29,498 bases of DNA from an uncultured Desulfovibrio sp. (lineage in GTDB: Bacteria; Desulfobacterota; Desulfovibrionia; Desulfovibrionales; Desulfovibrionaceae): contig URHE01000018.1 in assembly GCA_900547595.1 (NCBI GenBank), positions 1 to 29,498 on the forward strand, written 5' to 3'. Position 1 is the stretch's first letter; the number at the start of each line of letters is the position of its first letter. Positions 8,045-15,534 of this stretch are shown here, piece after piece. The translations under genes were made by a program, and so were the position numbers. Under the pieces are notes generated by a model. That model was not told the origin of the DNA and searched no databases. It saw nothing but the letters and a program-made list of their open reading frames with translations.

Positions 8045-9012
8045 GCGACACCCTGCTTGCCATCCTGCACATGTGCATCTTTCCCGGCGGGGCCTTTGCC
8101 CTGATCGTGGGCTTCTTCTTCAAGGCCCTGGACCGGCGCGTGGAAGCGCGCCTCCAGCGGCGCGTGGGGCCGCCGCTCATCCAGCCCTGGCTGGACGCGG
8201 CCAAACTCCTCACCAAGGAAACGCTCATCCCGAAAACGGCGGTGCGCTCCGCCTTCCTGCTGGCGCCGGTGTTCGGCTTCACGGGCATGGCGGTCTGCGC
8301 GGCCTTCATCCCCATCCCCGGGGTCTTTGACGGGCTCTTCAATATGGGCGACCTGCTCGTCATCTTCTATCTGCTGCCCATTCCGGCCATGGCGCTCATG
8401 CTGGGCGGCTCCGCCTCCAGCTCGCCGTTCGGCGCCATGGGCTTCTCGCGCGAGATGCTGCTCATGCTCGCCTACGAAACGCCCCTGCTCATGATCCTTC
8501 TCTCGGTGGCCATGCTGGTGGGCAAGGCCATGAGCGGCGGCGACTGGGGCGCGGAATTCTCCCTGCTCAGGATCGTGTCCTGGCAGCAGGAGAACGGATC
8601 GCTGGGGCTCAACCCGGCCATGATCCCGGCCCTGCTCGCCTATCTCATCTTCCTGCCGGGCACCATGGGCGCGGCGCCGTTCGATATTCCTGAAGCGGAG
8701 ACCGAGATCCTCGAGGGCCCGCTGCTCGAGTATGGCGGCCCGCTGCTCGCGCTTTTTCAGGTGACGAGCGCGCTCAAGACTTTCGTGGTGCTGGGTCTTG
8801 GCGTGGCGCTCTTCTTCCCGGGGACCATCTGCGAATGGTGGCCGGTCAACCTGATCTGGTTCGTGCTCAAGTGCCTGGCGCTCATGCTCATCTCGCTCAC
8901 CATCGTCAAGTCGGCCACGGGACGCTACCGCATTGAGCAGGCGTTCCGCTTCTATGTGACGGTGCCCACCGCGCTCGCGCTGTGCAGTCTCGTTCTTGTC
9001 TGGGTGATGTAA
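8041..9012 (+). CDS. cooK: Coo hydrogenase membrane subunit CooK (NuoH-like)
   Basis: The 323-residue protein has about eight hydrophobic segments and belongs to the NuoH/HyfC/EchB family. Family signs are the first cytoplasmic loop DRRVEARLQRRVGPPLIQPW with its charged Arg/Glu residues, the segment AAPFDIPEAETEI, and a late loop ending in a charged pair. NuoH-type subunits form the interface between the peripheral [NiFe]/FeS arm and the antiporter-like modules, so this should be the coupling subunit next to CooM. The ATG overlaps the cooM stop by four bases. The stop TAA is followed at once by the AAGGAGG that serves cooL. Confidence 0.92.
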   Translation: MSDTLLAILHMCIFPGGAFALIVGFFFKALDRRVEARLQRRVGPPLIQPWLDAAKLLTKETLIPKTAVRSAFLLAPVFGFTGMAVCAAFIPIPGVFDGLFNMGDLLVIFYLLPIPAMALMLGGSASSSPFGAMGFSREMLLMLAYETPLLMILLSVAMLVGKAMSGGDWGAEFSLLRIVSWQQENGSLGLNPAMIPALLAYLIFLPGTMGAAPFDIPEAETEILEGPLLEYGGPLLALFQVTSALKTFVVLGLGVALFFPGTICEWWPVNLIWFVLKCLALMLISLTIVKSATGRYRIEQAFRFYVTVPTALALCSLVLVWVM

Positions 9013-9022
9013 GGAGGCAGCC

Positions 9023-9472
9023 GTGGCTCTGGACAATATGCTGAAAAAACTTTCCGTTCGCTCGCCGTGGCTCTTCCGCATCAATGCGGGTTCCTGCAAC
9101 GGCTGCGATGTGGAACTCGCCACTACTGCCTGCATCCCGCGCTACGATGTGGAGCGCCTCGGCTGCCGGTACTGCGGCAGCCCGCGCCATGCGGACATCG
9201 TGCTCATCACCGGGCCGCTGACGACCCGCGTCAAGGACCGGGTGCTCAAGGTCTGGGACGAGATCCCGGAACCCAAGGTGACGGTGGCGGTGGGCATCTG
9301 CCCCATCTCGTGCGGGGTTTTCCGGGGCGGCTATTCCATCGAGGGCCCCATCGACCGCTACATTCCGGTGGATGTCAATGTGCCCGGCTGTCCCCCGCGC
9401 CCCCAGTCCATTCTTGAGGGTGTGGTCAAGGCACGGGACATATGGCTGAAAAAACTGGGCATTGAGGGATGA
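9023..9472 (+). CDS. cooL: Coo hydrogenase small subunit CooL (NuoB-like)
   Basis: The 149-residue protein has the single-cluster small-subunit pattern of group 4 hydrogenases and NuoB. INAGSCNGCDVELATTAC supplies two cysteines, GICPISCGVF supplies another, and VPGCPPRP supplies the last. They hold the proximal [4Fe-4S] cluster that passes electrons to the nickel site in CooH. The start is GTG at 9023, chosen because AAGGAGG at 9011-9017 sits at ideal distance and the protein then begins like its family. The stop overlaps the next ATG (ATGA). No signal peptide is seen, which fits a cytoplasmic-facing enzyme. Confidence 0.92.
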   Translation: MALDNMLKKLSVRSPWLFRINAGSCNGCDVELATTACIPRYDVERLGCRYCGSPRHADIVLITGPLTTRVKDRVLKVWDEIPEPKVTVAVGICPISCGVFRGGYSIEGPIDRYIPVDVNVPGCPPRPQSILEGVVKARDIWLKKLGIEG

Positions 9473-9708
9473 ATACATCCGGCGGCAGCCTGATGCGGCG
9501 TTGCGTGGCGCGTCTGCGGACGGCCCTGCGCGACGACGGCGGACGCTGCCGCCAGTGTGGCGTCTGCCACAATGTCTGCGGCCTCATGGGGCGCAAACCC
9601 GGCTGGCTGCACCGCGCCGACGCCAAACGCGGGGCAATGGATGCGGCAAACCGCTCCGGCGCCCCTGCGGCCCCCCACTCCATTGACGCCAAGGCTCAGG
9701 AGGACTGA
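9469..9708 (+). CDS. Small cysteine-motif (putative [4Fe-4S]) protein of the coo operon
   Basis: I do not recognise this 79-residue protein. Its ATG overlaps the cooL stop (ATGA) and its TGA lies 3 bp before the cooX ATG, so it fits tightly between the two. Residues 27-38 read CRQCGVCHNVCG, that is Cys-x2-Cys-x2-Cys-x3-Cys, half of a bacterial ferredoxin, with Gly where the usual Pro would follow. The front is basic and the tail is rich in Ala and Asp. A single cluster next to CooL and CooX suggests an extra electron relay or assembly role. This is inference; a Zn site is also possible. It is not one of the six standard Coo hydrogenase subunits known to me. Confidence 0.7.
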   Translation: MNTSGGSLMRRCVARLRTALRDDGGRCRQCGVCHNVCGLMGRKPGWLHRADAKRGAMDAANRSGAPAAPHSIDAKAQED

Positions 9709-9711
9709 TAC

Positions 9712-10383
9712 ATGGCGGGCTTTCTGAAAGTTCTGTTCCGCAATCTGCTTGAAGGGCCGAGCACCGATCCGTTCCCGCTGGGTCCGACCTTCACGCCCGA
9801 ACGCCTGCGCGGCAAGGCGGTCATCGATCCCGAACTGTGCGTGGGCTGCGGCGTCTGCCGCCATGTATGCACGGCGGGCGCCATCGACATTTCACCCAAA
9901 CCGGACAAGAGCGGCTATACCATCACCATCTGGCGCGATTCCTGCTGTCTGTGCGCGGCCTGCCGCCACTATTGCCCCACCGGGGCCATGAGCATCAGCA
10001 ATGACTGGCATCTTGCCCATCCGGAATCGGAAAAGTATACGCTGCTTGAACAGCACACCATCGACTATGAGCCCTGCGCCCACTGCGGCACGCTCATCCG
10101 GCCCATCCCGGCGAAGCTGGCGGAACGTATCTACGCGCACAACGCGGAAATCTCCGCCGAGGAGATACGGCATCTCTGCCCCAAATGCCGCCAGCTCGAG
10201 GACGCCAAGCGCATCGAGCAGGTCTTTCCCGCTGTGGAGGATGCGGAAATCAGGGCCGCCGCGGCCATGCCCGAACCGCCCGCCCAGCCCGAGGGGGACA
10301 CGGCGGGCCTCAGGGAGGCGCCTTCCACCCAGATGAACCTGCCCGCCGAAGAACCGGCGGCAGAGAACGGAGAAACGCGCTAG
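9712..10383 (+). CDS. cooX: Coo hydrogenase polyferredoxin subunit CooX
   Basis: The 223-residue protein is of the NuoI/EchF/HycF kind. Two [4Fe-4S] motifs lie in the first half: CVGCGVCRHVCTAGA (the last motif Cys is followed by Thr where Pro is usual) and CCLCAACRHYCPTGA. Together they would carry electrons from a ferredoxin partner to CooL. After about residue 110 there is a second Cys pair system (PCAHCG and LCPKCR) that looks like a small zinc-ribbon, and then an acidic Ala/Pro/Glu-rich tail of about 50 residues without clear structure. AGGAGG stands before the ATG. After it comes a 100-bp gap, the only large gap in the hydrogenase core. Confidence 0.9.
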   Translation: MAGFLKVLFRNLLEGPSTDPFPLGPTFTPERLRGKAVIDPELCVGCGVCRHVCTAGAIDISPKPDKSGYTITIWRDSCCLCAACRHYCPTGAMSISNDWHLAHPESEKYTLLEQHTIDYEPCAHCGTLIRPIPAKLAERIYAHNAEISAEEIRHLCPKCRQLEDAKRIEQVFPAVEDAEIRAAAAMPEPPAQPEGDTAGLREAPSTQMNLPAEEPAAENGETR

Positions 10384-10483
10384 ACGCGCAAAAAGTTGCC
10401 GCGTCGGAGCGGACAAGCGCTGAAAACGACCTAGTATATATTTCGGGATACGACAGCGACAAACTTCAGGACAGGATCGACCC
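10384..10483 (+). other. 100-bp gap between cooX and cooU with AT-rich box
   Basis: Genes on either side are otherwise overlapping or nearly so, which makes this gap stand out. It holds an AT-rich TATATATTT run (10435-10443) in GC-rich surroundings. No convincing -35 lies 16-18 bp upstream. A CAGGA motif near 10469 is the likely ribosome-binding site of cooU. An internal promoter or an mRNA processing site is possible but unproven. Confidence 0.4.
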
Positions 10484-11020
10484 ATGCACGACATCATTCG
10501 CGGCAACACCACGGTCATCGGGGGCATTGAGCCCTTGTGCGCCCATGGCGGCAGCGTGCGTCACACGAGCGACAGCTTCGGCAACGCCTACCACTGGTTC
10601 CAGCTCGACACCCCCCACCAGCTTTTGCAGGCGGCCGGGATACTGCATGCCCAGGGCGCCCGCCTTGCCATGATCTCGGCCTATAACCGCCATGCGGACG
10701 GCGAACACAGGCAGGCGCTCTGCTACCACTTCGTTCTTGAGGGCGTCGGCTACAACCTCACGGTGCTTCTGGACGCGGAATGGCCCGAAGTGCCCTCCAT
10801 CACCCCGCTTTTCGCCAATGCCGACTGGCACGAGCGGGAAATGATGGAACTCTACGGCATCAAGATCATCAATCATCCCAATCCCCGCCGTCTCTTCCTG
10901 GACGAGGAACTGGACAAGGGCCTGCTCGGCGAGATGGTGCCGCTCTCCATCATGATGAACGGCGCAAGCTCCACGGACCTTTGGGAGCGCATCCTCCAGA
11001 GCAAGGAGTCACGGTCATGA
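10484..11020 (+). CDS. cooU: Coo hydrogenase subunit CooU (NuoC-like)
   Basis: The 178-residue soluble protein matches the NuoC/HycE-N family. The signature region is ANADWHEREMMELYGI followed by HPNPRRLFL, the equivalent of the WxEREVxDMFGI and HPDLRRIL block. This subunit packs against the large subunit CooH and helps to build the peripheral arm. It has no cysteine motif and binds no cluster. Its stop codon overlaps the cooH ATG (ATGA), so the two are probably made in equal amounts. In enterobacterial hydrogenase 3, CooU and CooH equivalents are fused; here they are separate, as in R. rubrum. Confidence 0.9.
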   Translation: MHDIIRGNTTVIGGIEPLCAHGGSVRHTSDSFGNAYHWFQLDTPHQLLQAAGILHAQGARLAMISAYNRHADGEHRQALCYHFVLEGVGYNLTVLLDAEWPEVPSITPLFANADWHEREMMELYGIKIINHPNPRRLFLDEELDKGLLGEMVPLSIMMNGASSTDLWERILQSKESRS

Positions 11021-12102
11021 GCAAGAATACCTTTACCATGCCCCTCGGCCCCGTCCATGTGGCGCTGGAGGAACCTGTCTACTTCCGCCTTGAGGTGGAA
11101 GGCGAGACCATCCGCAGCGTCAACCTCACCTCCGGCCATGTGCATCGCGGCATGGAGGCCATGGCCCAGCAGCGCAACCTCATCAAGAACGTCACGCTCA
11201 CCGAGCGCGTGTGCTCCCTCTGCTCCAACAGCCATTCCTTCACCTACTGCATGGCGGTGGAAAATGCGCTGGGCATGAGCATTCCGCCCCGCGCGCGCTA
11301 TCTGCGCGTGCTTGCGGAAGAGATCAAGCGCGTTGCCTCGCACCTTTTCAATACCGCCATTCAGGCGCATATCATCGGCTTCAAGTCGCTCTTCATGCAC
11401 GTCATGGAAGTGCGCGAGATGATTCAGGATGTCAAGGAAACGGTCTACGGCAACCGCATGAATCTGGCGTCCAACAGCCTGGGCGGCGTCAAGTGCGATG
11501 TGGACCCCAGGCTGCTGGAATACATCCGCGCGCAGATCGACAAAATGGAGCCGCAGATCGAGGAGATCCGCGACATCTACAACACCAATCACAATGTTGT
11601 GACGCGCACCAAAGGTATCGGCCTGCTCCCCAGGGAAGACGCCATCCGCCTTGGCGTGGTCGGCCCCGTGGCGCGCGGCTCGGGCGTCATGAACGACGTG
11701 CGCAAGGAATCGCCCTACGCGGCCTATCCCGAACTGGAGTTCAACGCCATCGTCAAGGACGGCTGCTGCGTGCATACGCGCACGCAGGTGCGCCTGGACG
11801 AGATATTTGAATCGTTCAGACTCATCCGCCAGTGCTGCGAACGGATGCCGGAGGGGCCCATCGCCTGCGCCATGAACCCCATTCCGGTCACGCAGGCGAC
11901 GGCCCGCAGCGAAGCCCCGCGCGGGGAGGTGTTCTACTACATCCGCACCAATGGCACGGAAACGCCGGAACGCCTCAAGTGGCGCGTGCCCTCCTACATG
12001 AACTGGGAGGCGCTGGGCGTCATGATGCGCGAGTGCGCCGTGGCGGATGTGGCCCTGATCACCAACAGCATCGACCCCTGCGTGTCCTGCACGGAGCGCT
12101 GA
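11017..12102 (+). CDS. cooH: Coo hydrogenase large subunit CooH ([NiFe] catalytic)
   Basis: The 361-residue protein is the nickel-iron catalytic subunit of a group 4 energy-converting hydrogenase. The N-terminal pair is RVCSLC (Cys66, Cys69) with His73 after it. The C-terminal pair is DPCVSC (Cys355, Cys358). The four cysteines bind the Ni-Fe(CN)2CO centre, where protons are reduced or H2 is split. The frame ends CTER at the stop, so there is no C-terminal peptide past the last Cys region for a maturation protease to remove. ATG 11017 was chosen because it overlaps the cooU stop and the protein then starts as family members do. A longer open frame reaches back into cooU but is only its shadow. 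Confidence 0.94.
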   Translation: MSKNTFTMPLGPVHVALEEPVYFRLEVEGETIRSVNLTSGHVHRGMEAMAQQRNLIKNVTLTERVCSLCSNSHSFTYCMAVENALGMSIPPRARYLRVLAEEIKRVASHLFNTAIQAHIIGFKSLFMHVMEVREMIQDVKETVYGNRMNLASNSLGGVKCDVDPRLLEYIRAQIDKMEPQIEEIRDIYNTNHNVVTRTKGIGLLPREDAIRLGVVGPVARGSGVMNDVRKESPYAAYPELEFNAIVKDGCCVHTRTQVRLDEIFESFRLIRQCCERMPEGPIACAMNPIPVTQATARSEAPRGEVFYYIRTNGTETPERLKWRVPSYMNWEALGVMMRECAVADVALITNSIDPCVSCTER

Positions 12103-12133
12103 GGCGGATCGGATGAGAGTTCCGGCGCGTCAT

Positions 12134-12198
12134 CCCGTGGCCGTGCGGGCCCGCGTGGTCCACGGGACTGACGCCCCGGTCGGGAAGCGGGTTTCCCG
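12134..12198 (+). promoter_or_regulatory. Two hairpins in the cooH-hypA gap
   Basis: The first hairpin pairs CCCGTGG (12134-12140) with CCACGGG (12160-12166) and has the inner palindrome GCGGGCCCGC (12145-12154). The second pairs CGGGAA (12181-12186) with TTCCCG (12193-12198). Its last base is the G of the GTG start of hypA and its loop contains GCGGG. No U-run follows either, so they are not typical terminators. They may lower hypA-cooF translation or protect the upstream mRNA end. Confidence 0.5.
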
Positions 12199-12581
12199 TG
12201 CATGAGGCGAGTCTGGTCCAGGGGCTGCTGGAGCTGGCGTTGAAGGCCGTTCACGAGCACAATGCCGCGCATCCTGAACGGCGCATCGCCCGGATCGAGG
12301 AACTTGTCTGCGAGATGGGCCTCATCGCCTGCGTGGAAGAGCGGACCCTCCGGGACTGTTTTGAACTTTTCGCCGAAGGCACGGAAGCCGAGGGCGCCAC
12401 GCTGACCCTCGCTACCGCGCCTCTGGCCTGCCGCTGTGAAGACTGCGGCCAGAGCTTCGAACTGCGGCACCGTCACTTCGTCTGCCCCCTGTGCGGCGGC
12501 GAAAACATCCATTTCAGCGGCGGGCACGGGCTGACACTCCAGTCCCTGCGCGTCGACACCGAGGAAGCGCACCATGATTGA
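12198..12581 (+). CDS. hypA: Hydrogenase nickel incorporation protein HypA
   Basis: The 127-residue protein begins Met-His-Glu. That start is needed because His2 binds nickel, and it fixes the start at GTG 12198. The zinc site is formed by CEDC and CPLC (about residues 77-103). HypA, with HypB, delivers Ni to the large subunit of [NiFe] hydrogenases, so its presence behind cooH fits dedicated maturation. It lies 95 bp after cooH, behind two hairpins. It overlaps cooF by 8 bp. Other hyp genes are not in the window. Confidence 0.92.
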   Translation: MHEASLVQGLLELALKAVHEHNAAHPERRIARIEELVCEMGLIACVEERTLRDCFELFAEGTEAEGATLTLATAPLACRCEDCGQSFELRHRHFVCPLCGGENIHFSGGHGLTLQSLRVDTEEAHHD

Positions 12582-13161
12582 ACACATCCGCGTCACTCCC
12601 GACAAATGCCGCGCCTGCCGCCGTTGCGAGGTGGCCTGCATCGCCGCCCATCACAATATGAGCTTCAAGGAAGCCATGAAGCACCGCGATGTTCTGGTCT
12701 CCCGCGTTCAGGTGGTCAAGGCGGAAGGCCTCAAGACGACCGTGCGCTGCCACCAGTGCCAGCCGGCGCCGTGCTGCAATGTCTGCCCCACCGGCGCGCT
12801 CCAGCAGGAGGAGGATGGCCGCATCCGCTTCAGTGAAGAGCTGTGCATCGCCTGCAAGATGTGCATCTCCGCCTGCCCGTATGGCACCATTTCCCTTGAC
12901 GCCGCCGCGCACGAGCTGCCCGCCGCGGAAGGCGAAGAGGCCCCGGCCCTGACGGCTCCGGGGCGTCAGGTGGCGGTGCGCTGCGACATGTGCCACGCTT
13001 GGCGCATGGAGAACGGCAAGAAGATCACCGCCTGCATGGAGGCATGTCCGGTGCGCGCCCTGTCCATGGTGCTGGCGGACGGCAGCATTGTGGAGCCGCC
13101 GGTGCCGGAAAAGAAGGCCGTTGAGAAAAAGGACGCCCCCGAAGCGGCGCCGCAAGCCTGA
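12574..13161 (+). CDS. cooF: CooF-like ferredoxin with four [4Fe-4S] motifs
   Basis: The 195-residue protein is of the CooF/HycB/HydN class. Four Cys groups are visible: CRACRRCEVAC near residue 12, CHQCQPAPCCNVCPTGA around residue 60, CIACKMCISACPYGT around 92, and a split set, CDMC followed by CMEACPVRAL. In R. rubrum, CooF carries electrons from CO dehydrogenase CooS to the Coo hydrogenase. Here it closes the operon although no cooS is next to it, so the donor must be encoded elsewhere or differ. The C-terminal 25 residues are rich in Lys, Glu and Pro and look unstructured. A strong terminator follows. Confidence 0.88.
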   Translation: MIEHIRVTPDKCRACRRCEVACIAAHHNMSFKEAMKHRDVLVSRVQVVKAEGLKTTVRCHQCQPAPCCNVCPTGALQQEEDGRIRFSEELCIACKMCISACPYGTISLDAAAHELPAAEGEEAPALTAPGRQVAVRCDMCHAWRMENGKKITACMEACPVRALSMVLADGSIVEPPVPEKKAVEKKDAPEAAPQA

Positions 13162-13200
13162 CGGACGGGCCGAGTTCCGCTTCTTCCCGCAAAAATTCCA

Positions 13201-13236
13201 CGGGCGCCGTTGTCTGAACGGCGCCCGCATGTTTTT
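13201..13236 (+). terminator. Rho-independent terminator of the coo operon
   Basis: A perfect 11-bp stem pairs CGGGCGCCGTT (13201-13211) with AACGGCGCCCG (13217-13227) around the loop GTCTG. A T5 run at 13232-13236 follows. It lies 40 bp past cooF and ends the nine-gene operon. Confidence 0.85.
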
Positions 13237-13299
13237 GTGGCGCGGCATTTTTCCTGATGCGGGGCGGCTTCCGGACCGGCCGCCGCTGGCCTCCGCGCG

Positions 13300-13758
13300 T
13301 CAGTCAGCCGCGGCCTTGCACTGCTTGCCCGTCAGCGTCCGGATATCGATGCGGAGGATCGTCACGCGCCGCGCCGTGGCTTCCGGCGTGGGCCTGGGGC
13401 AGCGCGCGGCGTACCGCTCACCGATGCGGTCCAGCGCATGCCGCTTTTCTTCCATGGCATCGACGATGACGGCGCGCCCCGTGCCGCAGAGCGATGAATA
13501 ATAGGTGGACGAACGCTCGCGATCGATGACAATGTCCGCCGCGCAGCTGAAGGCCACGCGGTCATCGCGCCGCGCGCAGTCGAGCTTGAGGCCCTCGGGC
13601 GCGCAATGGATATAGAGGTGATCGCCCTCGCGCGCGAAGTTCACGGGCAGGCAATAGGGAAAATCCCCATTCCTGAAGGCCAGAAAGAGCACCTCCGCCG
13701 CGCTGAATAGCGCGTCAAAAAATCCGTCGTCCGTCCGTTCCCGGTCTTTCCGCCGCAT
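13300..13758 (-). CDS. Pyridoxamine 5'-phosphate oxidase-fold protein, NimA-like
   Basis: The 152-residue protein starts MRRKDRERTDDGFFDALF and contains PYCLPVNFAREGDHLYIHCAP followed by GLKLDC, the split-barrel FMN-binding pattern of NimA-like (nitroimidazole-resistance-type) flavin proteins. These bind FMN and may reduce small compounds; the true substrate is generally unknown. GGGAGG precedes the ATG. It lies 93 bp downstream of hcp on the same strand, separated by two tandem hairpins, so it may receive read-through transcription from hcp or have its own start. Its 3' end faces the coo terminator. Confidence 0.85.
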   Translation of the reverse strand: MRRKDRERTDDGFFDALFSAAEVLFLAFRNGDFPYCLPVNFAREGDHLYIHCAPEGLKLDCARRDDRVAFSCAADIVIDRERSSTYYSSLCGTGRAVIVDAMEEKRHALDRIGERYAARCPRPTPEATARRVTILRIDIRTLTGKQCKAAAD

Positions 13759-13771
13759 ACGCGCCTCCCGG

Positions 13772-13796
13772 GCGCCCGCGCAACGTGCGCGGGCGC
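13772..13796 (-). promoter_or_regulatory. Hairpin ahead of the NimA-like gene
   Basis: An 11-bp perfect stem pairs 13772-13782 (GCGCCCGCGCA) with 13786-13796 around a 3-nt loop. It ends a few bases before the GGGAGG ribosome-binding site of the gene at 13300-13758. No T-run follows on the minus strand. Confidence 0.5.
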
Positions 13797-13805
13797 GCCC
13801 AGCAG

Positions 13806-13830
13806 GCCGCCCGGATGCGCTCCGGGCGGC
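13806..13830 (-). terminator. Hairpin behind hcp, possible terminator
   Basis: GCCGCCCGGA (13806-13815) pairs with TCCGGGCGGC (13821-13830) around a 5-nt loop, 21 bp past the hcp stop. On the minus strand it lacks a U-tract, so termination would be partial or factor-aided. Confidence 0.45.
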
Positions 13831-13851
13831 ACATTTTCCAGATCGTGAGTA

Positions 13852-15456
13852 TCAGCCAAGCAGCCGCGCCAGGTCTTGCTCCGGCGTGCTGATGAGGCGC
13901 AGGCCCCACTGTTCGGCAAGTATCTTGAGAATGGCCGGGGACACAAAGGCCGGCAGGCTCGGGCCGATGAGGATGTTCCGCACGCCCAGGGCCAGCAGGG
14001 TCAGCAGGATGGCCACGGCCTTCTGCTCGTACCAGGAGAGCACCAGGGAGAGCGGCAGGTCGTTGACCTCGCACTTCAGCGCTTCGGCCAGCGCCGTGGC
14101 GGTCCGCACGGCCGTGTAGGCATCGTTGCACTGGCCGCAATCCATCAGGCGCGGCAGGTCGCCAAGCATGCCCAGGTCCTTGTCGAAAAAGCGGAACTTG
14201 CCGCAGGCAAGCGTGAGGACGACGGTGTCCGCGGGCGTTTTTTCCACAAACTCCGTATAGTAGTTGCGGCCGGGCTTGGCGCCGTCGCAACCGCCCACCA
14301 GGAAGATGTGGCGCAGCTTGCCCTGGGCGATGGCGTCCAGAACCGCGGGCGCGGCGCCGAGCATGGTCTTGCGGCCAAAACCCGTGAGGACCTCCTTGCC
14401 CGGCGCGTCCTCCGCAAAGCCGGGCATGGCCCGCGCCTTTTCAATGACCGCCGAGAAGTCGCGGTCCTTGCAATGCGCGCAGCCGGGCCAGCCCACATTG
14501 CCCGTGGTAAAGACCTTGTCCCCGTAGGCGCGGGGATTCTGGATGCAGTTGGTGGTGAAGAGCACGGGGCCGGGAAATTCCGGCAGCTCTTTCTGCTGGT
14601 TCTGCCAGGCCGTGCCGAAATGCCCGGCCAGATGCGGAAACGCCTTGAGGCGGGGATAGCCGTGCGCGGGCAGCATCTCGCCATGGGTGTAGACATTGAT
14701 GCCCGTGCCCTCGGTCTGCCTGAGCAGGGCCTCAAGGTCCAGCAGGTCATGCCCGGAAACAAGGATGGCCTTGCCCTTGCGGTGGCCAAGATCCACATGC
14801 GTGGGCACGGGATCGCCGAAATGGCCGGTATTGCCCGCGTCCAGCAGTTCCATGGCCGTGAGGTTGGCCCGGCCACATTCCAGCACAAGGTCGAGCCAGC
14901 CGCCCAGGTCCCGCACCTGGCCGTCCCATTGCGTGCCCGCCGTCAGCGCCCGGCAGACAAAGGACGAAAGCGCGCTGTCGCGCTGCCCGAGACGCGCGGC
15001 ATGATCCTTGTAGGCGCAAAGGCCCTTGAGCCCGAAAAGGAGCATCTGCATGGCGGAATCCACATCCGCGTCACTGCTGAAGGCCCCCAGGCCCACTACG
15101 GTCTCGGGAAGCCGCGCCCGGTATTCCTCGATGGAGAGCGCCAGGTCCTGGGGCACCTCGCCAAGTTCGGCGGCGAGGGTGCGCGCATGCAGCAGGGCCT
15201 GGACCTGAAGGGCCTCAAGGGCGGCGGGGTCAAAGTTCACATTGGTCAGGGTGGAGAACAGCGCATCGGCAATGAAATCGTCCTGGGTCTCCGTTTTCAT
15301 GCCCTTGGAGCGCGCCTGCTCCACAAGGGGAGCGAGCCGCCGCAGCAGATAGATCAACTGATCCTGAAGCAGGGCCACTTCCGCATTCTTGCCGCACACG
15401 CCGGCCACGGTGCAGCCGATGCCCCTGGCGGTCTGTTCACACTGGTCACAAAACAT
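13852..15456 (-). CDS. hcp: Hybrid cluster protein (Hcp)
   Basis: The 534-residue protein begins MFCDQCEQT. Cys3, Cys6, Cys15 and Cys21 are the ligands of the N-terminal [4Fe-4S] cluster in the class I (Desulfovibrio) spacing. Hybrid-cluster ligands are recognisable in THGEMLPAHG, TNCIQNP, GGCDG, LACGKF and GQCND. Hcp reduces nitric oxide, and hydroxylamine in vitro, and protects anaerobes from nitrosative stress. AAGGAG lies seven bases before the ATG. The gene follows the terminator of the ABC genes and has its own candidate promoter with a palindrome in the spacer. No hcr reductase gene is adjacent, as is usual in sulfate reducers. Confidence 0.96.
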   Translation of the reverse strand: MFCDQCEQTARGIGCTVAGVCGKNAEVALLQDQLIYLLRRLAPLVEQARSKGMKTETQDDFIADALFSTLTNVNFDPAALEALQVQALLHARTLAAELGEVPQDLALSIEEYRARLPETVVGLGAFSSDADVDSAMQMLLFGLKGLCAYKDHAARLGQRDSALSSFVCRALTAGTQWDGQVRDLGGWLDLVLECGRANLTAMELLDAGNTGHFGDPVPTHVDLGHRKGKAILVSGHDLLDLEALLRQTEGTGINVYTHGEMLPAHGYPRLKAFPHLAGHFGTAWQNQQKELPEFPGPVLFTTNCIQNPRAYGDKVFTTGNVGWPGCAHCKDRDFSAVIEKARAMPGFAEDAPGKEVLTGFGRKTMLGAAPAVLDAIAQGKLRHIFLVGGCDGAKPGRNYYTEFVEKTPADTVVLTLACGKFRFFDKDLGMLGDLPRLMDCGQCNDAYTAVRTATALAEALKCEVNDLPLSLVLSWYEQKAVAILLTLLALGVRNILIGPSLPAFVSPAILKILAEQWGLRLISTPEQDLARLLG

Positions 15457-15534
15457 AGGTACTCCTTTTCCTCCCTCCGCCGGCGCGGCCCCAACGCCCC
15501 GGCGACATGGCGGCCCCTCCCGACCGCCGCTTCC

